Positions 42,398 to 50,672 of a stretch of 64,000 nt of DNA are shown here, one piece after another. The first letter of the stretch is position 1; each line of letters begins with the position of its first letter. Location: NCBI GenBank assembly GCA_049324115.1, contig JBMOMN010000023.1:1-64000 (forward strand), given 5' to 3'. This DNA is from UBA5796 sp040752455. Lineage in GTDB: Bacteria > Chloroflexota > Anaerolineae > Anaerolineales > Villigracilaceae. The translations under genes and the position numbers were made by a program. The notes under the pieces were generated by a model, which worked only from the letters and a program-made list of their open reading frames with translations, was not told the DNA's origin and did no database searches.

Positions 42398-43635
42398 TTC
42401 TTCATCTTCAACACAAAATCATACGGATACTCGGCCAGTTTCTCCAGCTTGCCGTCCGGGCGGACCCAGTAGGTGTCTTCGATGCGGACGCCCATGCCCT
42501 GGTCGGGGTAGTACAGGCCCGGCTCGATGGTGAGGACCACGCCGGGGGCGAGACGGTTGTCGTCGGCAGCGGTCAGGCCGCTCCACGGGCGCTCGTGGAT
42601 GTTGAGTCCCAGGCCGTGGCCGAGCGAGTGGACGTAGCCTTCGAGCGGCGCGGCGGTGTTGAGCGGGGTCGGGTGGCCGAGTTTCTCGAATTCTTCGCAG
42701 GCCAGGCGCTGGTAATCTTTGAAGGCGGCGTTCAAATCCAGGTTCTCGACCACTTTTTGATATACGCCCCAGACCTGGTCGTACAGTTCCTGGGATTTGG
42801 GCGTGGCGTAACCCAGGCTCCAGGTGCGGGTGAAATCGTAAAAGTAGCCGCCGCCCTGTTCCTGCGGATAAATGTCGAAGACGATGGTCTGGCCCAGGCG
42901 CAGGAGGTCGGTCGGGTTCCCCTGGGAGTGCGGCAGCCCGGCGTCGTGGCCGATGGCGAAGATATAGCCTTCGGAGGGGACCGCGCCGCGCTCGGCCAGC
43001 CACAGGTTGATCCGCTCCTTGACGTCGGCGATCGTCAGCGGGGAGCCATCGTCCTTGAGCAGCACCTCGTCAGCGTTGACGGCCCGGCTGGTCAGGTAAT
43101 CGGCGGTCAGCCCGACCACCTCGGTGGTGATGCGTCCCATGCGGCGGATGCGCTCGACTTCGGCTTCGTCCTTGGTCTCCATGGCTTTCATAAAAAGCGA
43201 GTCTTCGCGCGTCTCGCCGAGCAGTTCGAGACCCGGCATCCGGCGCTGGAAATGCGTCAAAACGGCGAACAGGCCGCTAATGTCGGTGTGACCGTAGACG
43301 CCGGCCCGCCCGGCTGAGACTCCCGCGTCGGCGCACATCCGCTGGAGGCGCGTGGCCGCCGCCAGGGCCGCGTCGCCGTTGGCTTCCTTGAGCAGCTCCT
43401 GCCAGGGATATTCGCCGTAGCGCCGGACTTTCAGTCCCGATTTGGCGGCTTCGCCGCGCTCCATGTCGTTGCAGAACAGCACGGCCGGCTCGCCGCGCTT
43501 CTTGATCAACGTGGCTGCCGAAACGTGCCCGCCGCCGGTCAGGTAGGTCATCGGCGGGTTGTTCTCGGCGTTGCCGAAAACGAGGATGGCATCGAGATTC
43601 TTGGCTTGCATCAGGCTGTCGAGGTCGGATTTCAT
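42394..43635 (-). CDS. M24-family (Xaa-Pro type) metallopeptidase
   Basis: A 413-residue pita-bread-fold peptidase. The N-terminal domain (1-150) is creatinase-like, and the C-terminal M24 domain carries the metal-site segments IVFDIYPQEQGGGYFYDFTRTW (two Asp), VHSLGHGLGLNIHE (His), VVLTIEPGLY (Glu) and GVRIEDTYWV (Glu). Members cut Xaa-Pro bonds or other small substrates. The gene precedes the restriction-modification gene with a 4-base overlap, an odd pairing that makes RM expression depend on this gene's translation. Confidence 0.9.
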   Translation of the reverse strand: MKSDLDSLMQAKNLDAILVFGNAENNPPMTYLTGGGHVSAATLIKKRGEPAVLFCNDMERGEAAKSGLKVRRYGEYPWQELLKEANGDAALAAATRLQRMCADAGVSAGRAGVYGHTDISGLFAVLTHFQRRMPGLELLGETREDSLFMKAMETKDEAEVERIRRMGRITTEVVGLTADYLTSRAVNADEVLLKDDGSPLTIADVKERINLWLAERGAVPSEGYIFAIGHDAGLPHSQGNPTDLLRLGQTIVFDIYPQEQGGGYFYDFTRTWSLGYATPKSQELYDQVWGVYQKVVENLDLNAAFKDYQRLACEEFEKLGHPTPLNTAAPLEGYVHSLGHGLGLNIHERPWSGLTAADDNRLAPGVVLTIEPGLYYPDQGMGVRIEDTYWVRPDGKLEKLAEYPYDFVLKMKK

Positions 43636-43649
43636 GTAGCTCCTGTTTC

Positions 43650-43690
43650 TTGAACGCGAATGACGCTAATGAGCGAATGTCGCGAATGTC
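43650..43690. repeat. GCGAATG-type degenerate repeat
   Basis: Units GCGAATGACGCTAATGAGCG and CGAATGTCGCGAATGTC between the M24 gene start and the GxxExxY stop. A related copy in the other orientation lies at 44115-44157 (ATTCGC units), so the GxxExxY gene is flanked by the two. Confidence 0.75.
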
Positions 43691-44111
43691 ATTTTAGGGT
43701 TGGCTTTCGAGAGATGAGGGTGCGTCCGGTTTTGGTATTGACGACCCTGCAGGATTGGACGCGCTCCGCACCGAAGTTGATGACGATAGCCAGTTGCAGG
43801 CCGGTTGCCTTCAAATACGAAAGCGCCTGTTGTTTGTGGATGGGGGCGATTTCGCTGACGGCTTTGTATTCCAGGATGACTCGCCCGTTGGCGACGTTAT
43901 CCAACTTGAATTCACCGATGGTTGATCCTTTGTAGTGAACGGTGATCTCTTTCTGGCTTTCGATCTCCACGCCGCGAGATTCCAATTCCCGTGCCATGGC
44001 TTTTTCATAAAGGCTTTCCGGGAAGCCCGGCCCCAAAGTATTATGCACTTCGAACGCGGCCTGGATGATCAGATACGACAATTCTTTTTCGATGAGTTCA
44101 ACGTCAGCCAT
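43689..44111 (-). CDS. GxxExxY protein
   Basis: A 140-residue protein of the GxxExxY family. The name-giving stretch is GPGFPESLYEKAMAREL (about 27-43), followed by VHYKGSTIGEFKLDNVANGR and VILEYKAVSEIAPIHKQQALSYLKATG, which resemble the PD-(D/E)xK nuclease core (D..ExK). These proteins are small, dispersed and often found near repeats; their role is unknown. It is bracketed by inverted copies of a GCGAATG-type repeat. Confidence 0.88.
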   Translation of the reverse strand: MADVELIEKELSYLIIQAAFEVHNTLGPGFPESLYEKAMARELESRGVEIESQKEITVHYKGSTIGEFKLDNVANGRVILEYKAVSEIAPIHKQQALSYLKATGLQLAIVINFGAERVQSCRVVNTKTGRTLISRKPTLK

Positions 44112-44114
44112 AAT

Positions 44115-44157
44115 AAATCCAATTCGCGCTATTCGCCCATTCGCGCCATTCGCGTTT
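44115..44157. repeat. ATTCGC-type degenerate repeat
   Basis: Repeated ATTCGCGCT, ATTCGCCC, ATTCGCGCC and ATTCGCGT units upstream of the GxxExxY gene and right after the selA stop, in opposite orientation to 43650-43690. Confidence 0.75.
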
Positions 44158-45517
44158 AAAAGCTCCTCAACACATTCTGCAAGGCCACCAGCAGCGCGCC
44201 TTCCTGCTCCGGCAGGACGGTGCGCGGGTCGAGCAGGACCCGGCCTCCTTCGGTGCGGGCGATGACCGGCGGCTTCTGCTCGCGCAGGCGTTTCAGGAAC
44301 CTGTCCGGGCTTTTCACGTCGAGCGCCAGCAGGGTGGTCGGCATCATCTCGCCCGGCAGGCTGCCCCCGCCCACCGTGGACTCGCCCTTCACCGCCTCGC
44401 CCTGCCCCAGGCGTTCGATCCAGACCTTGACCCGGGAGCGGTTCTGCTGCGGCGTGGTGGCGATCATCTGCCAGGTGGGGATTTCGCGCTCGGCCTCGTC
44501 CTTGAGATAATGGGTCAGCGTGGCGGTGATCCCGGCCAGGCAGGTCTTGTCGGCCCGCACCGCCCGCGCCAGCGGATGCTTTTTGATCCTGTCGAGCAAC
44601 GCCTTCCTGCCGATGATGATCCCCGCCTGCGGACCGCCGAGCAGCTTATCGCCGGAGAAGCAGACGACGTCCACGCCGGCTGCCAGCGATTCTTGGACCG
44701 TCGGCTCGTGCGCCAGCCCAAAGCGGGCCGTGTCCAGCAGCGTCCCGGACCCGAGGTCGTCCAGCACGGGGACCCCGGCCCGGTGCGCGGCTGAGACGAT
44801 ATCCTTCAACTCCGGCTCTTCGGTGAAACCGATGATCTTGAAGTTCGAACGGTGGGCGCGCATCACCAGGGCGGGTTTCTCGGCGAAGGTTTCTTCGTAA
44901 TCCGACAGGCGCACCTTGTTGGTCGTGCCGACTTCGAGCAGCTTCGCCCCCGACTGCTTCATCACGTCCGGGATGCGGAAGCCGCCGCCGATCTCGACCA
45001 GTTGCGAGCGGGCGATGACGGCTTTGCGCCGGTGGGCCAGCGCCGAAAGCACCAGCAGCACCGCCGAAGCGTTGTTGTTGACCACCACCGCGGCTTCCGC
45101 CCCGGTCAGGCGTTTCAGCACCGCCTCGGCGTGGACCAGCCGTGAGCCGCGCTTGCCGTTCGACAGGTCGAATTCCAGCGTCGAATAACCGCGGGAAACC
45201 GCTTCCATCGCCTGGATGGTCGCCTTGCTCAACGGGGAGCGGCCCAGGTTGGTGTGCAGGATCACGCCCGTGGCGTTGATCACCGGCAGCAGCGTGGGAG
45301 TCATCCACTCGTCCAGCACGACCGAGACGTTTTCCAATATCGCTTCCCGCTCCGGGACGGTGGTCTCGCTCCCGGACAGGATCCGCCCGCGCGCCTCATC
45401 CAGCACGCAACGGATGGCTTCCAGCACCAGCGGGCGGCCATTGGCCGAGATCATCTCGGCGGCCAGTTTGGTCTGGAGCAGTTGTTCGACCGAGGGGAGG
45501 TTTCGGAGTTCGGACAT
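44156..45517 (-). CDS. selA: L-seryl-tRNA(Sec) selenium transferase
   Basis: A 453-residue SelA, a PLP enzyme that converts Ser-tRNA(Sec) to Sec-tRNA(Sec) with selenophosphate. The PLP lysine is Lys291 in CFSGDKLLGGPQAG. Other marks are NATGVILHTNLGRSPLS, YSTLEFDLSNGKRGSR, VNNNASAVLL and GGGSLPGEMMPTTLLAL. Full length. Neither selB, selD nor a tRNA(Sec) is in the window, but the gene indicates that the organism makes selenocysteine. Confidence 0.94.
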   Translation of the reverse strand: MSELRNLPSVEQLLQTKLAAEMISANGRPLVLEAIRCVLDEARGRILSGSETTVPEREAILENVSVVLDEWMTPTLLPVINATGVILHTNLGRSPLSKATIQAMEAVSRGYSTLEFDLSNGKRGSRLVHAEAVLKRLTGAEAAVVVNNNASAVLLVLSALAHRRKAVIARSQLVEIGGGFRIPDVMKQSGAKLLEVGTTNKVRLSDYEETFAEKPALVMRAHRSNFKIIGFTEEPELKDIVSAAHRAGVPVLDDLGSGTLLDTARFGLAHEPTVQESLAAGVDVVCFSGDKLLGGPQAGIIIGRKALLDRIKKHPLARAVRADKTCLAGITATLTHYLKDEAEREIPTWQMIATTPQQNRSRVKVWIERLGQGEAVKGESTVGGGSLPGEMMPTTLLALDVKSPDRFLKRLREQKPPVIARTEGGRVLLDPRTVLPEQEGALLVALQNVLRSF

Positions 45518-45533
45518 GGGTTCCAGTGGCGAT

Positions 45534-45567
45534 ATTCAGTATTCAGTGTTCAGTGGTCAGTGTTCAG
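45534..45567. repeat. CAGT(A/G)TTCAGT-type repeat covering a gene end
   Basis: Units ATTCAGT, ATTCAGT, GTTCAGT, GGTCAGT and GTTCAG. On the minus strand this supplies the last residues (EH) and the stop of the 45557-45982 gene, and fills the gap to selA. Confidence 0.85.
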
Positions 45568-45982
45568 CATCGTGAGGAGCGGGTTCCGGCGGGAGGGGCG
45601 GACGAATGCGGGTGCGCTCGCGCATCCGCACCACCGACTCGACCACGAACAGCCCCGCTGCCAGCCCGACGATGACCCACAGGTTGACCACCCGTCCGAG
45701 TTGCAGCCAGGCCAGGGTCGCCCCGTAGACGCCGACCCACATCGCCTGGCGGACGATCACGTTCGCTTCGGCTGGCGGCCTGGACGGGAAGCGCAAGTTC
45801 AGGAAATAGACCACCGGCAGGGCGAGGCCGGTCAGGGCCATCATCCACAGCACGAAGAACGTCCAGCGCATCCAGACGGTGGGCAGGGTGTAGAAGAACA
45901 AAAACGCCAGCCCGCCCCAGCCGAGGATCAGCAAGGTCAGCGTGGCGGGGATGAATTGTCGGAAAGTGGGGCGTGAGTCCAT
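45557..45982 (-). CDS. Four-span membrane protein of unknown function
   Basis: A 141-residue protein with about four hydrophobic segments (FIPATLTLLILGWGGLAFLF; MRWTFFVLWMMALTGLALPV; about 85-105; LWVIVGLAAGLFVVESVV) and a basic, Pro-rich tail. No family recognised. Its C-terminal two residues and stop codon are read from a CAGTGTTCAGT-type repeat, so the original 3' end has probably been changed by the repeat. Confidence 0.7.
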   Translation of the reverse strand: MDSRPTFRQFIPATLTLLILGWGGLAFLFFYTLPTVWMRWTFFVLWMMALTGLALPVVYFLNLRFPSRPPAEANVIVRQAMWVGVYGATLAWLQLGRVVNLWVIVGLAAGLFVVESVVRMRERTRIRPPLPPEPAPHDAEH

Positions 45983-46054
45983 GATTGGATTATACCTTAG
46001 GGCGCGTTACACCTCTCCAAAATCCATCCCCATCCTTACGGGATCGCCCAAAAA

Positions 46055-46151
46055 TCTAGCGCCAGAATTAAAATTTCTAGCGCTAGACTTTTAAAATCCA
46101 GCGCTAGACTTAACCAAACCGTGCGAGCGATTTTAAAAATCCAGCGCTGGA
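46055..46151. repeat. Four TCYAGCGCYRGA palindromes
   Basis: TCTAGCGCCAGA (46055-46066), TCTAGCGCTAGA (46076-46087), TCCAGCGCTAGA (46097-46108) and TCCAGCGCTGGA (46140-46151), each flanked by TTTTAAAA-like AT tracts. The gap 45983-46290 has no gene. It also holds a CGCTATCAGGCGCTGG stretch and, from 46228, CAGTGATCAGT/GATTACC-type repeats leading into the next gene. Confidence 0.85.
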
Positions 46152-46227
46152 TTTAACCGCTCCCCGATTACGCTATCAGGCGCTGGCTGTGCTTTATAAT
46201 GGCAATTCGTAATTGGGCAACGCCCAA

Positions 46228-46290
46228 ATCACCGATTACCGATTACCAATTACCAATAACCAATCACCGATCACTGAACACTGGAAACCG
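46228..46290. repeat. GATTACC/CACTGAACACTG-type repeats before the acyl-CoA synthetase
   Basis: Short units ACCGATT, ACCAATT and ACCAATA, then CACCGATCACTGAACACTGG. The run ends at the gene start, whose first codons (ATGACTGAATACT) still look like the repeat. No ribosome site is visible. Confidence 0.75.
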
Positions 46291-48375
46291 ATGACTGAAT
46301 ACTCCCCCTTCTTCACCCCCCGCGGCATCGCCATCGTCGGCGCTTCGGCCAGCCCGGAAAAACTCGGCTACGGCGTGGCCCGCAACCTGGTCAACAGCGG
46401 CTACAGCGGCGCGATCCACTTCGTCAGCCGCCGGGCCGGGAATTTGTTTGGCCGCCCGGTTTACCCTGACCTGGCCTCCGTCCCCGACCCGGTGGACCTG
46501 GCCGTGCTGATCGTCCCCGCGCCGGGGATGGCCGCCGCGCTGCAAGCCTGCGCCGGGCGCGATATTCACGCCGCGATCATCATGTCGTCCGGGTTCCGGG
46601 AAGCGGGCGCCGAAGGCGCGGCGCTCGAAGCCGAAATCGTCGAGATCGCCCGCCGGAACGGCATCCGCCTGATCGGCCCGAACTGCATCGGCCTGCTCGA
46701 TACACACCTGCCGCTCGACACCACCTTCCTGCCGCCGCCCATGCCCCCCAAAGGCGACGTGGCCTTCATCTCGCAGTCCGGGGCCATCTGCGCCGCGATC
46801 ATTGACTGGGCACGCGGCCAGGGCTTCGGCTTCTCGCGGCTGATCTCGCTCGGCAACCAGGCCGACGTCAACGAGACCGACATGCTGGCCGCGGTCGTGG
46901 AGGACGAAAACACCCGCGTCCTCACCCTTTACATCGAAAGCGTGGCCGACGGGCGCAGGTTCATCGAAGAAGCATCCAGGGTGACGCGCCGCAAACCGGT
47001 CGTGGCGCTCAAGGTCGGTCGCTTCGAGGCCGGGCAAAAGGCCGCCGCCTCGCACACCGGCGCGCTGGCAGGTTCCGACACGGCTTACGAGGCCGCCTTC
47101 CGCAAGGCCGGGATTTTCCGGGCTACGACCAGCGAAGAGATGTTCGACTGGGCTTCGGCATTGGCATCCTGTCCGTTGCCTGCCGGACGGGACATCGCCG
47201 TCCTGACGAATGCCGGCGGCCCGGGCGTGATCGCGGCGGATGCGCTCGAGACGAACGGCCTGCATCTCGCCAAACTGGCCGAGTCCACCCGTCAGCGTTT
47301 GGCCGGACTCCTGCCCCCGGCCGCGGGCCTCAACAACCCGGTGGACATGCTCGCCTCGGCCTCCCCTGAAGATTACGCCGCCTGCCTGCGCCTGCTGCTG
47401 GACGACGAAGCCGTGGACGGCGCGCTGGTGATCCTGCCGCCGCCGCCGATGCACCCGGCCGAGTCCGTGGCCGAGGCGGTCATCCCGCTCATCCGGGGCA
47501 GCCGCAAGCCGGTGTTGGTGGCGCTGATGGGCGAGGCGCTGATCCGGGAGGCCGCCGAACGCTTCCGCCGCGCCCGTGTCCCCGAATACCGCTTCCCGGA
47601 GCGGGCCGCCGCGGCGATGGCAGTGTTGGCGCAACGGGCAGAGTTTTTGTCCAACGTGGAAGTGCGTCGCACCACCCCCAACGGAAGCGATTCGAGCGGA
47701 GACCCATCCCGTTTAACGGCCTCTGTCCAAAGTGTCAGGTGCGACGCACCCTCCCCGGATGGGTTGGTTGCGGCCTACGGCATCCCGACCGCGCCGGTGG
47801 AATTGGCCCGCAACGCAGACGAGGCCGCCCGTCTCGCGGCCGAACTGGGCTTCCCGCTGGTGATGAAGATCGCCAGCCCCGACATTCTGCACAAGTCCGA
47901 CGTGGGCGGCGTGATGCTGGGACTCGGTTCAGCAGAAGCAATTCGACTTGCCTATACGCAGATGATGGAGCGGGTGGCTGCGGCCGCGCCGCAGGCAAAA
48001 ATCGAAGGCGTGCTGCTCCAGCGCATGGTCCCCGACGGCCAGGAGGTGATCGCCGGGATGGTGCGCGATCCGCAGTTCGGGCCGCTGATGATGTTCGGAT
48101 CGGGGGGCGTGGAGGTGGAAGGACTCAAGGACGTGGCCTTCGCCCTGGGGCCGCTGGACCAGGCCGAGGCGTCCGACATGATCCGCCGCACCTGGGCGGG
48201 GAGGAAACTCAAGGGCTTCCGCAACATCCCCCCGGCAGACGAGGCCGCAGTCGCCGACATCCTGGTGAAACTATCGCATTTGGCGTTCGACCATCCCGAA
48301 ATCAGCGAGATCGAGATCAACCCGCTGCGGGCGCTGAACGAGGGGGCGGTGGCGCTTGACGTGCGGCTGAAGTAA
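46291..48375 (+). CDS. ADP-forming acyl-CoA synthetase (acetate-CoA ligase type)
   Basis: A 694-residue NDP-forming synthetase with both subunits fused, converting acyl-CoA, ADP and phosphate to acid, ATP and CoA or the reverse. The CoA-binding domain begins IAIVGASASPEKLGYGVARN. The phospho-histidine segment is KAAASHTGALAGSDTAYEAA (about residue 257). The C-terminal ATP-grasp starts at LVAAYGIPTAPVELARNADE, with FPLVMKIASPDILHKSDVGG and EIEINPLRALNEG at the end. The hinge between them (about 450-490) is lengthened by a palindromic element at 47662-47749. The start at 46291 is the first ATG before the conserved region; earlier frame is repeat. Confidence 0.92.
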   Translation: MTEYSPFFTPRGIAIVGASASPEKLGYGVARNLVNSGYSGAIHFVSRRAGNLFGRPVYPDLASVPDPVDLAVLIVPAPGMAAALQACAGRDIHAAIIMSSGFREAGAEGAALEAEIVEIARRNGIRLIGPNCIGLLDTHLPLDTTFLPPPMPPKGDVAFISQSGAICAAIIDWARGQGFGFSRLISLGNQADVNETDMLAAVVEDENTRVLTLYIESVADGRRFIEEASRVTRRKPVVALKVGRFEAGQKAAASHTGALAGSDTAYEAAFRKAGIFRATTSEEMFDWASALASCPLPAGRDIAVLTNAGGPGVIAADALETNGLHLAKLAESTRQRLAGLLPPAAGLNNPVDMLASASPEDYAACLRLLLDDEAVDGALVILPPPPMHPAESVAEAVIPLIRGSRKPVLVALMGEALIREAAERFRRARVPEYRFPERAAAAMAVLAQRAEFLSNVEVRRTTPNGSDSSGDPSRLTASVQSVRCDAPSPDGLVAAYGIPTAPVELARNADEAARLAAELGFPLVMKIASPDILHKSDVGGVMLGLGSAEAIRLAYTQMMERVAAAAPQAKIEGVLLQRMVPDGQEVIAGMVRDPQFGPLMMFGSGGVEVEGLKDVAFALGPLDQAEASDMIRRTWAGRKLKGFRNIPPADEAAVADILVKLSHLAFDHPEISEIEINPLRALNEGAVALDVRLK
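47662..47749. repeat. Palindromic element inserted in frame in the acyl-CoA synthetase hinge
   Basis: Terminal inverted repeats GTGCGTCGCACC (47662-47673) and GGTGCGACGCAC (47738-47749) bound an 88-bp segment. It is read in frame as about 29 residues rich in Ser, Arg and Asp between the CoA-binding and ATP-grasp halves. The core GTGCGTCGCAC also occurs at 26923-26937. Confidence 0.8.
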
Positions 48376-48376
48376 C

Positions 48377-49345
48377 TTACACCACTTTATCGGCGTACCG
48401 GTCGGCGAACAGGGCGGGCGCGCCGCCGGTATGCCAGAACAGGACGGTCTCGTCCCTGCCGAAGAACCCCTTGCGGATCAGGTCAATCATCCCGGCCGCG
48501 GCCCGTCCCGTGTAAACCGGATCGAGCAACAACCCCTCGGCCTGGGCAAAAAGGCGAATGGCTTCCTTCTCCCCCTCGCCGAAGACCCCGTACCCGGCCC
48601 GGCAGTATTCGTCCGTAGCCAGCACATCTTCGGGCGAGAAAGCGATCCGCTCGCCGAGTTTCTCCGAGGCCTCGGAGGCCAGCGCCGGGACGTGCGCCTT
48701 GAGCCAGGCTTCGGGTTCGTCAATGCTGACGCCCAGGATTTTCCCCGCATACCCGAACAACCGCTGCCCCAGCACCAGCCCGGCGTGCGTCCCCCCGGAC
48801 GAGGTACCGAAGACGATCCAATCTGCCTCGGCGTTTTGGGCCATCAACTCCTGCATCGCAAACGCATAACCCAGCGCCCCGGTCGGGCTGGAACCGCCAT
48901 ACGGGACGAGATAGGGCCGTTTGCCCGACGCGGCAGCTCGCTCGAAGGTTTCCCGCAAGACCCGGTCGCGGTCGGCCCGGTCTTCCACGAAGGCGATCTG
49001 CGCGCCGAAGAGCCGGTCGAGCAAAATATTGGCGGAGGGCTGTTCGGGCTTCCGGCCGGTCAGCACCAGGGTACACTCGAAGCCGAAGCGGGCTGCGGCC
49101 GCGGCCGTCTGGCGGCAGTGGTTGGACTGCACCGCCCCGGCGGAGACCAGCATCCCTGCGCCCTGTTCCTGCGCCTCGGCGACGAGGAACTCCAGCTTGC
49201 GGGTCTTGTTCCCGCCGAAAGCCAGCCCGGTCTGGTCGTCGCGTTTGACGAGCAGGCGCGGCCCGCCAAGCATGGCCGACAGCCGCGGCATTTCCTCGAT
49301 GGGGGTGGGGAGGTGGGCGAAGTTCAATCGGGTCGGTTGGTTCAT
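48377..49345 (-). CDS. D-cysteine desulfhydrase / ACC deaminase-family PLP enzyme
   Basis: A 322-residue fold-type II PLP enzyme. The PLP lysine is Lys47 in LAFGGNKTRKLEFL. Further marks are SAGAVQSNHCRQTAAAAARF, the FGTSSGGTHAGLVLG phosphate loop and LDPVYTGRAAAGMIDL. The family includes D-cysteine desulfhydrase and 1-aminocyclopropane-1-carboxylate deaminase; the motif set fits desulfhydrases slightly better, but substrate is uncertain. It is convergent with the acyl-CoA synthetase, with a single base between the stops. Confidence 0.88.
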   Translation of the reverse strand: MNQPTRLNFAHLPTPIEEMPRLSAMLGGPRLLVKRDDQTGLAFGGNKTRKLEFLVAEAQEQGAGMLVSAGAVQSNHCRQTAAAAARFGFECTLVLTGRKPEQPSANILLDRLFGAQIAFVEDRADRDRVLRETFERAAASGKRPYLVPYGGSSPTGALGYAFAMQELMAQNAEADWIVFGTSSGGTHAGLVLGQRLFGYAGKILGVSIDEPEAWLKAHVPALASEASEKLGERIAFSPEDVLATDEYCRAGYGVFGEGEKEAIRLFAQAEGLLLDPVYTGRAAAGMIDLIRKGFFGRDETVLFWHTGGAPALFADRYADKVV

Positions 49346-49361
49346 GGGAGGGTCCTTTCAA

Positions 49362-49410
49362 AGTGTTGCGTGGAGCGTGTTCCGTGTGCTCTTACGAAAC
49401 ACGCAACACT
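49362..49410. repeat. GTGTTGCGTG inverted repeat
   Basis: AGTGTTGCGTG (49362-49372) pairs with 49400-49410 around a 27-base loop that repeats GCGTGTT/AACACGC internally. It lies just past the stop of the first FemAB gene and upstream of the desulfhydrase start, so it may act as a terminator. Confidence 0.65.
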
Positions 49411-49419
49411 CACCAGCAG

Positions 49420-50589
49420 TCATGCCCCTGTCACTTGCCGCGTCTTCCGTTTCCCTCGCGCCCGCATCACGTCCAGCAGGCGCGGCAGGATTTCGGTGTA
49501 CATCCGGTACCAGAGCTTGTTCGGCACGAAATCCCAGGCCCCCAGGGTGCGGACGACCTGCCCGCCGAGTCCTTCCTTGAAGCGGAATACGCCCCACAAC
49601 GGGTCGCTTTCGTCGAAGACATCCGGCGCGCCCCACAGGTCGTAAACGGCGCAGCCCGCGGCCTTGGCCCGCCGCATGGCTTCCCATTGCAGCAGGGTGT
49701 TGGGCATCTTCTCGCGGTGAGTCTCGCGTGACATGCCGTAAAGGTAATAGGCCCGCCCGGCAAACCAGAACAGGAACACCGCCGCGATTGGCTCGCCGTC
49801 CACTTCGGCGATCAGCGGCTCGGCGGACGGTTGACCGTTGACCGGGGACGGTTGCATGAACGCTTTCCATACCGCGAGATAGTAATTTTCATCCCGGATC
49901 ACAAAGCCATCACGAACCGATGTCTCGGCGTACATTTTGTACAACATTGGCAAATCCGCTGCCGTCCCGCGCCGCACGGTCACGCCCTTTTTAGCCGCCA
50001 GGCGCACGTTGTAGCGCGTCTTCTGCTTCATGCGGGCCAGCATTTCCTCTTCGGATGGGGACAGGTCGAGCAGCACGGTGTTGCGGAACTGGACCTGGTC
50101 GGACGAGAAGATCCATCCCCGCCGGGTCAGCTCGGACCTGACGGCCTGTCCGCCGTTATCGGGGCGTTCATCCTCGCTACCGGGGAGTCCCGTCCCCAGC
50201 GCCACGTCCGGGTCCAATTTCAGGAAGATGGCGCCTTGTTTCCTGGCGAACGCCTGCAAATCGTCCAGCACCCGCTGACGGAGGGCCGCGTCGCCCCAGT
50301 CCAGGTTCGGGCCTTTGGGCGCGTACAACACCGACAGCCGCGCCGCGAATCCGCCCACCGGGAGGGTGCGCTTCAAGACCAAGCAGGCGGCCAGGCAGTG
50401 ATCAGTAATCAGTGACCAGTGATCGGTCACGATGAATTGCTTATCGGTCCAGACCGCGAAAAACGGTTTCCAGCCATATTTTTCCTTGACCTGCGCCCAC
50501 TCCATGGTTTGGAGCAGGTGCGGGTTGGGGAGGGATGAGATGAGTTCGTTCCAGGTTGAAGAGGGAAGGTTGAAGGGTTCCATGGTCAT
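49420..50589 (-). CDS. FemAB-family aminoacyltransferase, copy A
   Basis: A 389-residue double-GNAT protein of the FemA/FemB/FemX family, which add amino acids from aminoacyl-tRNA to peptidoglycan stem peptides. Marks are the start MEWAQVKEKYGWKPFF, EMLARMKQKTRYNVRLAAKK in the middle, and AAVFLFWFAGRAYYLYGMS and VYDLWGAPD near the end. Residues 53-64 (IVTDHWSLITDH) are encoded by a CAGTGATCAGT-type repeat. A related gene lies at 51167-52153, with a TA pair between the two. Substrate and bridge type unknown. Confidence 0.88.
   Translation of the reverse strand: MTMEPFNLPSSTWNELISSLPNPHLLQTMEWAQVKEKYGWKPFFAVWTDKQFIVTDHWSLITDHCLAACLVLKRTLPVGGFAARLSVLYAPKGPNLDWGDAALRQRVLDDLQAFARKQGAIFLKLDPDVALGTGLPGSEDERPDNGGQAVRSELTRRGWIFSSDQVQFRNTVLLDLSPSEEEMLARMKQKTRYNVRLAAKKGVTVRRGTAADLPMLYKMYAETSVRDGFVIRDENYYLAVWKAFMQPSPVNGQPSAEPLIAEVDGEPIAAVFLFWFAGRAYYLYGMSRETHREKMPNTLLQWEAMRRAKAAGCAVYDLWGAPDVFDESDPLWGVFRFKEGLGGQVVRTLGAWDFVPNKLWYRMYTEILPRLLDVMRARGKRKTRQVTGA
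50396..50433. repeat. CAGTGATCAGT-type repeat inside FemAB copy A
   Basis: Units CAGTGAT, CAGTAAT, CAGTGAC, CAGTGAT and CGGTCAC. Read in frame on the minus strand as VTDHWSLITDH. Confidence 0.88.
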
Positions 50590-50672
50590 TACAGGGTCAG
50601 TATAAACGCTGGCATGAGTGAAGGGAAGGTCTTTGCGGGTTGTTGTATAATCGCATTGAAAGGAATTTGACT

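Noticed and set aside
44156..45517. A selenoprotein gene with an in-frame TGA near selA
   Set aside because: I looked at the genes around selA and found none with a broken frame and conserved motif after a TGA; a proper search would need SECIS prediction.
46264..47634. 456-residue frame opposite the acyl-CoA synthetase
   Set aside because: Antisense of a well-supported gene; low-complexity composition.
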